DNA of 64,000 nt from Oopsacas minuta (lineage: Eukaryota; Porifera; Hexactinellida; Lyssacinosida; Leucopsacidae), in contig JAKMXF010000222.1 of NCBI GenBank assembly GCA_024704765.1, forward strand, positions 1,301,424-1,365,423, written 5' to 3'. The position numbers and the translations under genes are program-made. The notes beneath the pieces are model-generated. The model saw nothing but the letters and a program-made list of their open reading frames with translations, did no database searches and was not told the DNA's origin. Below are positions 13,028 to 24,099 of the stretch, one piece after another. The first letter of the stretch is position 1; each line of letters begins with the position of its first letter.

Positions 13028-13957
13028 ATGGCACAAAGATATGAAAATAACGAACCTGAAGTAGGTGATTCCTGCTGGGACCGGGAGCAGTATGAACAGC
13101 TGGCATTCGGATTCATGGCTGCTAAAGCTGAGCGCCAGCGAGACCGCTGTACGAGTGAGTCTGAAAAACAGCTGCTAGATACTTTTCACACAGAGCTTAG
13201 CACTGTCAGACACGAAAGAGTTCCGTCCAATGACCTAGTAAGTGAAACTTCTGATACCGTATCCCCGTCATATCTAGATTCTGATCCTGGTGATAGTCCT
13301 CCTGCCGAGCGGGTAGGAGCTGTACTGGGTGAGCTGGGAGATGTGTTAGAGCATCACTCCAATGCTGTAGTGGTACCGACAGAACAGGATAGAACTCCTG
13401 TTGTTCCCTTCTTCCTGAATGGTCCTACTCAAGTGCCCTTCTCAGAGCTCAAAGAGAGGATAGACCAAGCTGTCAATCGTATTGCTCCCTCTCAGTCTAC
13501 AGCCTCAGGGAGCCCTGCCCTGCTGAGTGAGAGCACCCAAGAGCCTCCTGTTCCTCCCCTTCCTCCTCTGGAGAGCAGTACATTTAATAGCATTGCTCGT
13601 GAATTGATACAAGTAACAGAAGGGATGAGATTGCTTCCTGGACAGCTAGCAATTTGCCTATACTTCTGTTATCGGTTGGGAGTTAGACTGCTCTCTCAAC
13701 ATATCGCTAACCATCTGGGACTAGGAAACACACTGAGGAACCTAATGGAGACCTGTGTTCAGTTCCTGGTAGAACAACAACTACTGCATTATGTGCAACA
13801 ACGTGGCGGATGGGCTAGCTATATTGAACAGTGGATACAATCTGAGCCCAATGGACAGATACAACAATTTAGCATCAGCACAGCTATTGGGTATGTAGGA
13901 GTTGGAATAGCTATCGGATTTGCTTTGGGGTTTCTTGTCCGTTCCTTCAATTCTTAA
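13028..13957 (+). CDS. Divergent Bcl-2 family protein (BH3 and BH2 motifs, C-terminal anchor)
   Basis: A 309-aa intronless protein. Residues 96-108 (VGAVLGELGDVLE) fit the BH3 pattern L-x3-G-D-x-L and resemble the Bak/Bax BH3. Residues 255-268 (YVQQRGGWASYIEQ) fit BH2 (W-I/V-Q-x-x-GGW-x-x-F/Y-V/I-E). A hydrophobic segment with Gly near 203-220 could be BH1. Residues 284-304 are a hydrophobic C-terminal anchor followed by RSFNS. The BH3-to-BH2 distance (about 155 residues) exceeds the usual roughly 90; the extra is a Ser/Pro-rich loop (about 110-182). Role would be apoptosis control at mitochondria; whether it kills or protects cannot be told. The family call rests on motifs, not overall similarity. 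Confidence 0.62.
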   Translation: MAQRYENNEPEVGDSCWDREQYEQLAFGFMAAKAERQRDRCTSESEKQLLDTFHTELSTVRHERVPSNDLVSETSDTVSPSYLDSDPGDSPPAERVGAVLGELGDVLEHHSNAVVVPTEQDRTPVVPFFLNGPTQVPFSELKERIDQAVNRIAPSQSTASGSPALLSESTQEPPVPPLPPLESSTFNSIARELIQVTEGMRLLPGQLAICLYFCYRLGVRLLSQHIANHLGLGNTLRNLMETCVQFLVEQQLLHYVQQRGGWASYIEQWIQSEPNGQIQQFSISTAIGYVGVGIAIGFALGFLVRSFNS

Positions 13958-16466
13958 TTAATTTCTTCAATTTCTTATACAATACAGTCTTCCTCATCTC
14001 TTACCTTTTCTTAAACTTCAGCGCTTATATTTACAGATTCAACTCTACTTTTCTCGACTTATTTTATCAGATACTGACCCTCTTATTCACTGATCTATTA
14101 ATGCATTGCATGTTCCCTTCCTCTCTCATTTTCTTTCAGAATACAGTTTCTCTTTGATTATTACCCTTTTTGTTGGCTCTACGTCTACTGCAACATTATT
14201 TTATATACTGATTGGTATTATGCAATTAATCATAAAGAATAATTACATTCTTATACTTTATTGGACGGAAAATTCTCACTTTAATACTATGAGTCTTTAC
14301 CGCGCCGAAATATACTTATATTGACGGAGCCTTCTTTTGAGATTTTGCTCTGTGTTTGCATTATATTCGTAAAACGGCGGATAAATCTGTATATGATTAA
14401 TTTAAGAACGTAATTAGTCAAGTTTTATTGTTTCTATCTTTCTTGATCTTTATAACTACGATATACTTATTTATAACTTATAAGGCATTTTGGATCCAAA
14501 CTCATACCATGCCATAACTTTCCTTGACAACAAACAACATTCAGTAACCATAATATCCGTTTTTGGCACAGTTACTAATTTTGTAATTTTAGAAAAATCT
14601 CTAGAATACTAAAGTTAACGATTATGATCAATTATCCTCGAGAAGTTACAAATATATTCAAGTTTTTTAGATACCATGACTCCTCTTAGTTTATTTGGCC
14701 ATCATTTAATCGATTTCTCCACTTATTTGGATCAATTTCCAGATACAATTTTGTCCGAGTACTTTTCAAAGTATGCAAAATTATACTACCTTGTTAGTTA
14801 CCATTAAATTATTGGACATTATTAGAATTATAATTCAAAATATTAGAGTATATAAATTCCATTAATCAAGAATGATTATATGCAATGAATTTCTGAAGGA
14901 AATGAATGAGTAATCCTTTGATGATGACTTCATGAAGGATATTTTGCCTCTATTAAAAAAATATACACATGATAAAGGATGAATGTTTATGGGAATGTTA
15001 TATTCTTTAGTTCACATTTAATTACACATCTTTTCCAGGGAGACTAAGATATCTATCAATAATTATTTTAAATACCAAATTATCACTGGTAAATATTCTC
15101 TTATAGTACGTGTATATATTTATTATACCATTTATTGTCCTTTGTTGCTCATTTTGATTTTTTACCAGTTTTATTCTGGTAATTCTTAAAATGGAGTAAA
15201 ACCTCAAAGTAAATATAATCATCTCATTTTATTTTGCACTTTAATGTTTAGATAATATTCTATAATTTTGTTTGACGCAATTCAACTCTGTTTTACCATA
15301 GTTCTTGTCGTCTAATTTGTAATTTCTCGGTTTTGGATGATTTACAGATTATTTATATATGAGATGATAATCGAAAATTTGATTGTTGTTTTGCGTTTTG
15401 ATAAACTGCAAATCTGTAGCACAAGTTGGCCCACTATAGTGACTATACTATCTACCACCCACTCCATGCACTTGAGAACGTTAGTTATTTGGTAATTATT
15501 TATTGTGAAATGTAAAGTCTTAAAAAATTTCTAATTTTAGCGAAAATGTTTAAATATTAATGGAATTCCAATATGTCCTTTTCGTAACCAGTCTCTAAAT
15601 TTACCCAAAGTTGCTATATTTAATTATTCCGTGATTGCCACATTTATTTTATTAACATGTAATTTTGTATTATTCAATCATTAGTGCGGGTTAAGGCGAA
15701 ATTTTAACTATTTTTAGCTTGCATGCCATTTGGTCTCAACTGTTGAGAATAGGATATAATATGTTAATACTTATTTGGTTCCATAATTCTTTTGGTGAGT
15801 TTTTACAATCTTGTGATTCCACCAAAACGCGAAATGATACGATTTACTCCGCAATTGGTTTCCCTCAAAACCTTAAGTATTTCAGTATCATATGGTTTTA
15901 AATACCTCAAAGGAAAATGGTATCTACAGATGATATCCAAGAGAAATTCTCACGTCTTGCTAATTTAAATATATTCTAGATTGTATTAGATCAGGGGTAG
16001 GCACACATTTTTCCACGAGTCTCACATATCTTGTCCTAATATTTAGCGCGGGCCATTCTAATCCCTAAAAACCTAAATTATAATACAAATAGATGAGTAT
16101 AGGCTAGAGGATTATAGTCCAGCAAATTAAATCAATTAATGACTAAAAATAATCAAATATGACGACATCAATTTATATTTTCGAAATATTATGGAATCAT
16201 TTGCGGGCTACTAAATATTTCTAACTGGTAAGCGAGATAATTTGTAATAATAAGGTTATGTTTTAATGCTTTATTCTTGATCTAATTTCAAATTTTTGGC
16301 ATCCAAATCAATTAAAGTGATAAATAGATTAGCAGCTTCGTTTTACGAATTTTAAAGAAAACGAATATACGGCGCTACATACGGTCTCATAATTTGGACG
16401 TTCCCCCTCCTACCATAATTTAAAGTTGAACCATTAATTATTGAAAATATTTTCATAGTTTATTTA
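13958..16466. other. Spacer, no gene recognised
   Basis: AT-rich sequence with only short ORFs lacking domain signatures. At 15994 the sequence caggggtaggca looks like a hAT terminus, but I did not find its partner. Confidence 0.4.
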
Positions 16467-16643
16467 CAGGGGCCTTATTAGCTAAAATTCTAAGAATTAT
16501 TCTTATCTTAATTCTAAGTGTATTTCTAAGAATAATTCTAAGAATTCATGAATTATTCTTAGTTTTCGTTAAGAATTCTTAACTTGGCTATACTTAACGG
16601 ATTCTAAGAATTATTCTTAGAATTTTAGTTAATAAGGCCCCTG
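16467..16643. mobile_element. Palindromic MITE
   Basis: A 177-bp near-palindrome. It begins caggggccttattagctaaa and ends with the complement (ttagttaataaggcccctg), followed inward on both sides by ttctaagaattattctta-type sequence. CAG-starting ends suggest a hAT-type MITE. No clear 8-bp target duplication is visible. Confidence 0.75.
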
Positions 16644-16744
16644 GACCTGAAAACAAATTTTATAATTTATTAAATGTTAGAGATGAAATGAAAATGGAAT
16701 TCATTTTCAATCAAACGTACTGATTACTTTTACAGCATGGATGC

Positions 16745-16820
16745 CAGGGTTGTCGTAGGAAGGAATTTCAATTCCTGTTCCCATAGGATAACTACGATTC
16801 CCATTCCCACGGCAACCCTG
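16745..16820. mobile_element. Very short inverted-repeat element
   Basis: A 76-bp unit bounded by cagggttg and caaccctg, with inner similarity (gtcgtaggaa against its complement-like ttcccacgg). It is possibly a MITE remnant; target duplication not seen. Confidence 0.45.
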
Positions 16821-17397
16821 AATTGGGTGCATACCGGATGAATGGAAGATGAAATGACCAAAATGGATTTTTTGATCTGCGCACCATTAAACGATGAGTG
16901 ATTTTGTAATTTGTTATGTCGCTAACATTTTACAAAATCGGACTAATGAGGGGTCATAGGACCTTATTAAGTGGTTGTAATGCAATGTTATCCTCATATC
17001 TTGAAAACCTAAGTAGGTCCAATTTGCAATTGATAATATAAAGAGGTTTAATTGTTCCAAAATGTGAATAATATACACTATCCTTATGATGAAATTCAGA
17101 AAGAAATATTGTATCAGAATTTCGCAGTTCAGACTTCAGAGCGCTCCTAGGCCTGTTGTCAGGATACCTTCTTACATCCTCCACTAAGTCTAGTAAGCAT
17201 TTTCCTACATTGACATCCCATTTACCTCCCCTATGTAGCTTGGTAATTCTTTCTCTTAGTTATCCGAGATGACCTCAAATTCATCTAATTTAGCATTCTA
17301 TTACAGAAACCATATCGTAGGAGAACATAGCAAAGATTCAATCATTGATTTTAGCATCAAGGGAAAACTGATTATCACTACCATCACACTTTTTAGT

Positions 17398-17640
17398 GCA
17401 GCTCCTATTGGGAGATGCCCTAATGGCATGGACGATATGCGACGTCCGTACGTCCGTGCGGCCGTGCGAAATCTAGTAGTCCAATTAACATGAAAATTGG
17501 CATACATATACATTTTGGGTCGGAGATTGCACCTCAGGTATGAATTTTTCTAAACTGAATATTTCACACTTTTCTATTTAAATTAGAAAAGCAAGCTAGA
17601 GATTAGGTTTTCAACATGTTGTCAGGGGTCATATGATTTG
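17398..17640 (+). repeat. Dispersed repeat family B, copy 2
   Basis: Second copy of the family at 6605-6840, sharing the same ordered blocks from gcagctccta to caacatgttgtcaggggtca. A longer variable middle follows the gatttgcacct-like block. Spacer on either side (16821-17397, 17641-18047) shows no gene; a G run lies at 17761-17770. Confidence 0.75.
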
Positions 17641-18047
17641 AGGATAAAAACATGAAGTATATTAGGGGATGAATAATATTGAATATCCTGAAATATTTAT
17701 GATCCGCGAGCCCAAAACCAGTCGGGTCCGGTGCATTGCGGCATCTACACGGGGGTCATGGGGGGGGGGCGTGTAAAAGATTTATACCTTATATGGGAGA
17801 CAGATTACTACAATTGGTAAAATATGCAAATTTGTAAGATTGGGTAAATTCGCACCGATCTCTCATCTAGTACTTTTCACTATATTGTTACTGATATCTA
17901 AGTTGTTTTGCGTAAATTTCTCTTCAGGAATTGTTAAAAATTCTGCAGGAAATTGCTACTTTAGAGAATGCGCTGTAGTGTATACTTCTTAGTTTTAGAG
18001 TCATTATTAGTTTATTGGCTGTACAACTTTCTGATCTAATTTAGCTA

Positions 18048-18629
18048 ATGGAAAATTTGGGCGATGAGATACAATCTGGACATCCTACATCTGTCACAAT
18101 ATTTCAACAAGCTAGAAGCACCATTGAACAAGACGTAAATATGATCATTCAAAGTCTAAAATGCAAAATGGTTGAAATGTTTGCTGAGATTAATAGACTA
18201 GAGCAGGAATTTGTTAGTAAACAACAACACCTCTCAACTAATTTATATACTCTTGAAACATTGAAAATCAAGACAGAGGATGAACTAGGAGACAATAGTC
18301 TAGCAGAAGTACAGATTAAAGTTATTGATAATTTACAAGAGGGAATAAACAAAATATCTTTAGAAATAAGAAATACTCCTGACTTTAAGATTTCATTCAA
18401 ATGGAGGATAAATATGGAGCAATTATTACAGAATATACAAATGTCTTCAATAGAGATTAAGAAGGTGATTATACCAGATCCCTTACTTCCTACCTCTCAA
18501 CATCTCCACAACGGGGATAGAAATATTAATCATATGACGAATGATGAATATTATAATGAACCAATTATTGAGGATGAGGATGAGTTATCCTCAGATGATA
18601 ATTTAAGAACATTCCATTTATCGCTCTAA
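18048..18629 (+). CDS. Coiled-coil protein, TRIM/NHL-like coil without other domains
   Basis: A 193-aa intronless protein of unknown function. Residues about 18-110 are predicted helical coiled coil, followed by an FKW segment near residue 120, then helix and an acidic tail (EDEDELSSDD). It is a paralogue of the gene at 20266: both have IFxQAR, a helix, LExxFxSK or LEKDYFSK, an NLxxL-K block, G(I)NK-L, and an I-x-x-KW motif before LL-x-NIQ. The same coil order, including a V-K-W motif, forms the N-terminus of the NHL-repeat protein at 51296. In TRIM-NHL proteins such coils drive dimerisation; here RING, B-box and NHL are all absent. A scaffold or dominant-negative role is only a guess. Confidence 0.7.
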   Translation: MENLGDEIQSGHPTSVTIFQQARSTIEQDVNMIIQSLKCKMVEMFAEINRLEQEFVSKQQHLSTNLYTLETLKIKTEDELGDNSLAEVQIKVIDNLQEGINKISLEIRNTPDFKISFKWRINMEQLLQNIQMSSIEIKKVIIPDPLLPTSQHLHNGDRNINHMTNDEYYNEPIIEDEDELSSDDNLRTFHLSL

Positions 18630-20265
18630 ATCACATTTTAATATTAATTTAACTTTTTATCTGCTAGATTGCTAGTACAGCGGATTCTAAGTTCAAACTT
18701 TACTCATTTTTAGATTCAATTCTTACAATTGAGATTATGACAGTTGTTATTGTGGTATTTACTGATCCTTTACCTAGTCTAGTGTCCCTAACTAACTATT
18801 CAGTATCTACTATCTAGTATCTACCAGCCTGTGAGGGGACATCGTAGCCTCCTAGTGGATGGATTACATATAAAGATAATTTGACTACAGTGGAACGTCA
18901 GTTATCCGAACATGATGGGATCGAGAGGGGTTCGGATAACGGATATTACTGAACTCTTAACCTGGATACCTTCGAAATCGTGAGATTCGTAAAAAATCTC
19001 TCGATTCTATCTTGAGATTTACAATCTAGTATTAGTTCCCTGAATTTCATAGGCTATTTCCTCCCAGCAGTTGAAATTTCAATACAGAGCAGAAATAGTT
19101 TCACGTATATAAAAGTTATACCCAAAACTAAGCCAAATCCTAACAACCATTTATCTCTTGATGGTTTGGATAGCCTTCCTGTTACAATTTCCGACAGTCC
19201 AGGAACACAAATTGAACAAGATGGAAGTACGTACAAAAATTCATTTTAAAGTTGCTACGCTTATTGAACGCTCGTTTTATTATAAAGTTTCACTACACAA
19301 ATTATCATTTGTGGCACTGCTGAATCCGACCTATGATTTTGTATGTCTCAAAGGTTTCACTATTGATAATATATCTTAGTACATCTTAGTAGCTGATGGT
19401 GGTCATTATCGAATTTTGATATCTTCCAATGGAGGCCATTTTATCAGGACCATCACCCATCCACTTGACAAGCCTCACAGGCTTTGTATAATCAACTGCA
19501 TGGTCGTCTTCTCCGCCCAATGGAATGGCATTACTTGACGTTACTTGATACAGGGTCTTTGAAATGTCAAAAACAATGCTTGCTAGAATAGGTAAATTGG
19601 AGCAAAAGTTAAGTTGAACACACAAAAGTTACGAACTACTATCATTGAAAAAGACTATTAGTCCAAACAGAGGCTGGCCAGACCTAATTATTATTTCTCA
19701 GAATTTCCAAGAAGGAAGATAACCCGTGATTATGTAATTGATATAAATTGGTGAATGAATGTGGAGAAATCGCTAGAAGACAGAGGATATTCCTCAATGA
19801 AGGTGGATAATATGATTTTATGAGTTCCCTTAGATATTGGCAGATTGGGGACTTAAAACTGTCCTGGCAAATAGTACTGAACCTACTACGCTCATCAACT
19901 CACGCTACCAGCCCATTTGTCAAACGGGCTGCCCGGTGTCCCTGAGCCACGCTACTGCCCTTGGATCTTATCAACTTCTCCAGAGTAAAAATTATACACA
20001 GACAATTGATGATTTGAGTTTTGGGCTTTTAGAAGCATTTTATTTAAATCCATAGACGACTTTTCATTCACTTTATATGAAGTAAACGTACGTCATTCAC
20101 GTATACGTATATTTACAACTTTTTTAGGCTAAAATATTCTTTTTGTTTACTATCTTATTAATAAATCCCTATTCACTGCCTCATGAACTATATTATGGTT
20201 ATACATAGTTACTGAGCTGCTTTCAAATACTTTAATACATCTTACACAATTAGATTCAACAACCT
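18630..20265. other. Spacer between the two coiled-coil genes
   Basis: Contains a pogo/Tigger-like terminus at 18886 (tacagtggaacgtcagttat) with the internal palindrome ttatccgaac to gttcggataa. Short ORFs at 19158-20055 have no recognisable domain and are not called. Confidence 0.4.
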
Positions 20266-21021
20266 ATGGCCAATTCTGACAACCGTGAATCAGCTGCGAT
20301 GATTTTCAAACAAGCAAGATATATAGTTGAACATGATATTAACCAGATTATTTATTGTCTACATCACAAAAAATTAGAATTATTTTCACAAATCGATATT
20401 TTAGAAAAGGATTATTTTTCCAAGCGAAATGAAATGCACAAAAGTTTGAATACCCTGAACTCATTGAAGCCACGAATTGAAGTGGATCTAGCTGCTAATA
20501 ACTTGTCCGAGGTACATGACAAAGTAACTGATGGACTCAAAGGTGGGATTAACAAACTAAATTTAGATATAGTACATACGAGAAAACCCGGCAAGATTGA
20601 AATCAAATGGGGAATGGCTTTGAGGACGTTACTTTCGAATATTCAAAAGTCTACGGTCGCAGTAATCAAGACCTCCCCTGAACCAACAGCACAAACACGA
20701 ACACAAACCAATAATAAGCCAAAGCATGGACAGCCAAACTCCAAACCGAAATTGAAACCTTCTTGGGCAGATGATCGCGATGATAAAGATAATCCTTGGG
20801 AAAATACTGAACCTTCTTGGGCAAATAATCTCTGTGATATAGGTAATCCTTGGGAAATTACTGAACCTTCTTGGGCAGATGATCACGATGATATAGATAA
20901 TCCTTGGGAAGTTACTGAACCTTCTTGGGCAGATGATCACGATGATATAGATAATCTTTGGGAAAATACTGAACTTTCTTGGGCAGATGATCATGATGAT
21001 ATAGAACTTTGGGAAAATTAA
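20266..21021 (+). CDS. Coiled-coil protein with C-terminal 18-residue Trp/Asp repeats
   Basis: A 251-aa intronless paralogue of the gene at 18048. Residues about 10-135 are the shared coiled-coil module (IFKQAR near 14, KIEIKW near 112, LLSNIQ near 123). A low-complexity Thr/Lys/Pro linker follows. From about residue 165, five tandem copies of an 18-residue unit of the form PSWADDHDDIDNPWEVTE run to the stop (nt 20758-21018); the last is shortened. Each unit has two Trp and is strongly acidic. Near-identical nucleotides between units 3 and 4 point to recent duplication. Function unknown; repeated W-D-D/N-P-W motifs could be short binding motifs for another protein. Confidence 0.72.
   Translation: MANSDNRESAAMIFKQARYIVEHDINQIIYCLHHKKLELFSQIDILEKDYFSKRNEMHKSLNTLNSLKPRIEVDLAANNLSEVHDKVTDGLKGGINKLNLDIVHTRKPGKIEIKWGMALRTLLSNIQKSTVAVIKTSPEPTAQTRTQTNNKPKHGQPNSKPKLKPSWADDRDDKDNPWENTEPSWANNLCDIGNPWEITEPSWADDHDDIDNPWEVTEPSWADDHDDIDNLWENTELSWADDHDDIELWEN
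20758..21018 (+). repeat. 54-bp coding minisatellite
   Basis: Five head-to-tail copies of a 54-bp unit, the last truncated, encoding the acidic Trp repeat above. The opposite strand is also open through the array, which is a by-product of the unit being a multiple of three. Confidence 0.85.
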
Positions 21022-22056
21022 AATCCAGAACCTAGGTATCTTTTTATAAGTGATTTTGTATTAGTCATATCTACAAGTCTTTATCGAATTTTGTGTTTAG
21101 ATTATCTACGTTATTCACGTAATATTCTAATTCTGCATTGTATATGTTTTTCCAGCGTTTCTCAACCTTTTTTCGAACTGTGGCATGCTCTTTCATCTCT
21201 AATTTATGAAGGCACACCTTTCAAGGGTGAATTCAATTTTAGTTCAACCGTAGTGTCAAAATTTATAGATTAGAGTTACTTTCAATACCATTTATATCTA
21301 AATATTCGTTTTTATGTTTCTAGTTCTTCTTGGCTATTAGTAATTTCATCTCCAGAGTTCCTGAAAATAAGCTCTAAAGCATTATTAAGAAATTTGTTTT
21401 ATGCAAGTGACATTTTCTGGCACTGTTAACCTTAGGTGTTTAGACCTTTCATAGGATATTTCGTACCAGCAGCTCAGGTTAATGAGAGGGAGGTAGTTTA
21501 GTTTGTTTATTGCTTATTGTACAAGTAAATATCTGGTACGAAAGTTTTCAATTTGTCAGTGTATGGGGTAGAGGTAGAGTCGTTGGTTTAGCTACATGTA
21601 AGATTTCATAGTGGAAATCCGCGCTGCTAGGAGCTTAATATAGAATGTTTTAATGGATTGGTGGACGGAAGCGAAAACTCCATCTATGAGCTGTGCTAGT
21701 TTATTGTATGTGGGAGATAGCTGGTGTTGGCTTTTCTATGAATTGATGCTCTGTGTAGGATTGTATGTAGTTGGATAGATGGGGATGTTTTGGATTTTGG
21801 AGGAGCTGGGGTTGGTATGACTTGGCGTCGAATTTGAGACACGCTGGACAAAAGTACCAAATTTTGTATACTTAGTCATAGGTTATGACGTAGTCTACAT
21901 GACCCCTGCATCAAATTTTTCCGCGGCCCAGCGTCGATCGGATACATTTTCAATCCAAAATTGCATTTATTAATTTGCGGCTGTTTGCTAATTCGCCGAT
22001 ACATCCCCATGTGTCAACCATTTCATTGAATCAACCACCAGATTCGTACTCAGCGT
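21022..22056. other. Spacer, no gene recognised
   Basis: At about 21154 a hAT-like terminus (cagcgtttctcaacc) resembles the ends of the 3941-5207 element; no partner end was found. The rest shows no coding or RNA signal. Confidence 0.4.
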
Positions 22057-22790
22057 ACACTTTTCCATCAGTTTGATGGGTCACTTGACCATATTTGGAC
22101 ATATTTTCCTCGCAACGCTGGAATGTACAAACATTCCATTATCAAAATTTGTCCTAACCCCATCGAGTGACCCCTCGTTCTACCGGACAGGCGAGCTGAG
22201 TCTAGTTATGCCCATGTCAACCTCTAAATGATCTATTAATGCTATTTTACTAGATCGACCTCCTCGGTCTCTCAATTTTCTTCATATTTTATAATTTTTC
22301 ATGAACACAAGATTTTATTGCATATTTTGTAATAATTCGTAGCTATAAATTGATTCATTTCCGTATGGTGTAGATCTTGGTACCAAATATTTATGCTAGA
22401 TGTCAAGAAAGACTGTGTATTTGAATAGTCGATATAACCTCGGAGGTAACTCGTTTGCATGGGGATGGACGATATTCTATTCATTGGGAAGTCGATCGAT
22501 TGCCCCAAAAGGATACATGAAATAGTTTAGACAATCAACCGACTTCCCAATGGATTGAGTCTTTTGAGGGAGCGCGGAGGTCAATCTTGTAAAATCGTAT
22601 TCAAAGATCATTTATAGGTCGATATGGGCATAACTAGACTCAGCTCGCATAGCCACGTCGAAAAGGGTCACTCGATGAGGTTAAGACAAATTTTGAGAAT
22701 GGAATGTTTGTGCATTCCTGGCACATTCCTGCGTTGCTAGGAAAAATATCTCCAAATATGGTCAAGGTGACCCATCAAATTGGTCTGGTT
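22057..22790. mobile_element. Large imperfect inverted repeat (foldback-type element)
   Basis: Left arm from about 22070 (tttgatgggtcact, gaccatatttgg, aacattccatt, atcgagtgaccc, gagctgagtctagttatgcc) recurs inverted on the right at about 22555-22785. Near the centre a second inverted pair (cattgggaagtcg at 22480-22493 and cgacttcccaatgg at about 22540-22553) shows that the arms run on inward; the right arm lacks most of 22300-22470. No transposase ORF. Sequence from 22791 to 23304 shows no gene. Confidence 0.7.
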
Positions 22791-23304
22791 TCGAACTTTT
22801 GGGAGCTCCTGTTGGGTGTGAGAAGGGGTGTATTACCGGCCTTGAGGGTGCACTCGGTAGCAGAGGCGATCCTAATAGAAGTAGGTTGTCGTTGGCTGGA
22901 AGGCTTCGCCTTGAAGACTGCAGGGTGAGAAGAAGTGTGTGATTTTTCGGCAATTGTTAGCAGTTATTATCTTGCACTGGTAGTTCAGAATTGTTAAATT
23001 AAGGAGTGCTAATAGGATGGAACAGAAAGAAGGAGTTGATATAATTAACTTCACTTCTTCATTATTTTCACCACAAAGGTATGAGCATTGTCTGTACAGA
23101 TTCCTGATGGATGTTATAAAGCTTCTTTCTGAGAACATTTTCCACTAGGCAGAATATCTGGACTCTGCCTGTATAGAAGTCAGTTACAAAGATTATATCA
23201 TTGAGATTATATATGTCATATCCCGCGGATTATTTAGTTGATTGTCTAGCTTTTATTTATCACACGAACTCCCCTTGACTGGTCTAGGATCTCTTTTTTT
23301 CAAG

Positions 23305-23749
23305 TCACATCTTTCTCTGCTCACAAGTATACAGGGTATTGATGCTCTTTCTCAACTCATTTACTCTCCGTATTAGTTTCACGGAGGGAATATTATAATT
23401 CATTCCTCTTTTCATGGACTCGATTGTTTCATTTATTTGGTCGAAAGTTTTATCCAATTCTTTGACTGTTTTCTCTATTTCAGTTGTGTGTGTGTTTTCA
23501 CTCTTTTTGGTAATTTCTCTTGCCTGTTATTGCTTATAAGCTTCATACCAACTTCCAGCTCTCCTGAAATCAACTGAGTCTTTTCTTCAATCAGCAGTTT
23601 CGTTTCATCACTAACTCTCCTCACTAAGAGTACACGTAGTGACTTTTTGTCGATTACTTCTCTGAGTACATTCATTCTGTCCAGCTGATTGCTGACTTCA
23701 AGGTAACGGATCCACAATCTGGATTGCAATTATTGTGCGATTCTATCAT
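23305..23749 (-). CDS. Possible coiled-coil gene with two mini-introns, or a frameshifted pseudogene
   Basis: Three reading frames on the minus strand together encode a fluent coiled coil of about 130 aa. Frames connect in phase if two GT-AG stretches are removed: 23685-23707 (23 nt) and 23524-23552 (29 nt). Segments: 23708-23749 (MIESHNNC..), 23553-23684 (LDRMNVLREV.. to SGELE) and 23305-23523 (AREITKKSEN.. to EQRKM). The Leu/Lys/Glu pattern and an I-P-S-V-K-L then LRKSI ending recall the coil genes at 18048 and 20266. Without mini-introns it is a broken pseudogene. It is divergent from POLE2, 350 bp between starts. Confidence 0.42.
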
Positions 23750-24099
23750 TTCTGAGTTACTAACAATAGTTCTAAAGCAGTTACTGCTAATGAACTAATG
23801 AAGAAAGTGGCTTAAGTATATAGGCTGAATTGATATAAATGAATTTATCAATATAAGCAATCACGTAACTGTCCCTTTTGGCCAGCGCCCCGGCTGAATA
23901 CTGACCAGTACGTATTAATTTACATATTGCGAGTCTCATATAAAAGAGACTCAGTTTACTCAAATGATTTTGAAGTATGAAAGATTTTGCATTTTTTATA
24001 CACTATACTCTCCTATTCACTATGTTATAGATTAGTCAATAGAGCAAGAGATAAAACTTTGTACAAGCATAGATACATTCAGAAGAGAACATATTGCCA

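Noticed and set aside
19386-20055. Short ORFs with peptide-like stretches in the spacer
   Set aside because: No domain, start context or paralogue to support them. They are possibly transposon remnants.
20629-20994. Antisense ORF of 121 codons with an IICPRRFS repeat
   Set aside because: Shadow of the 54-bp coding repeat on the other strand.
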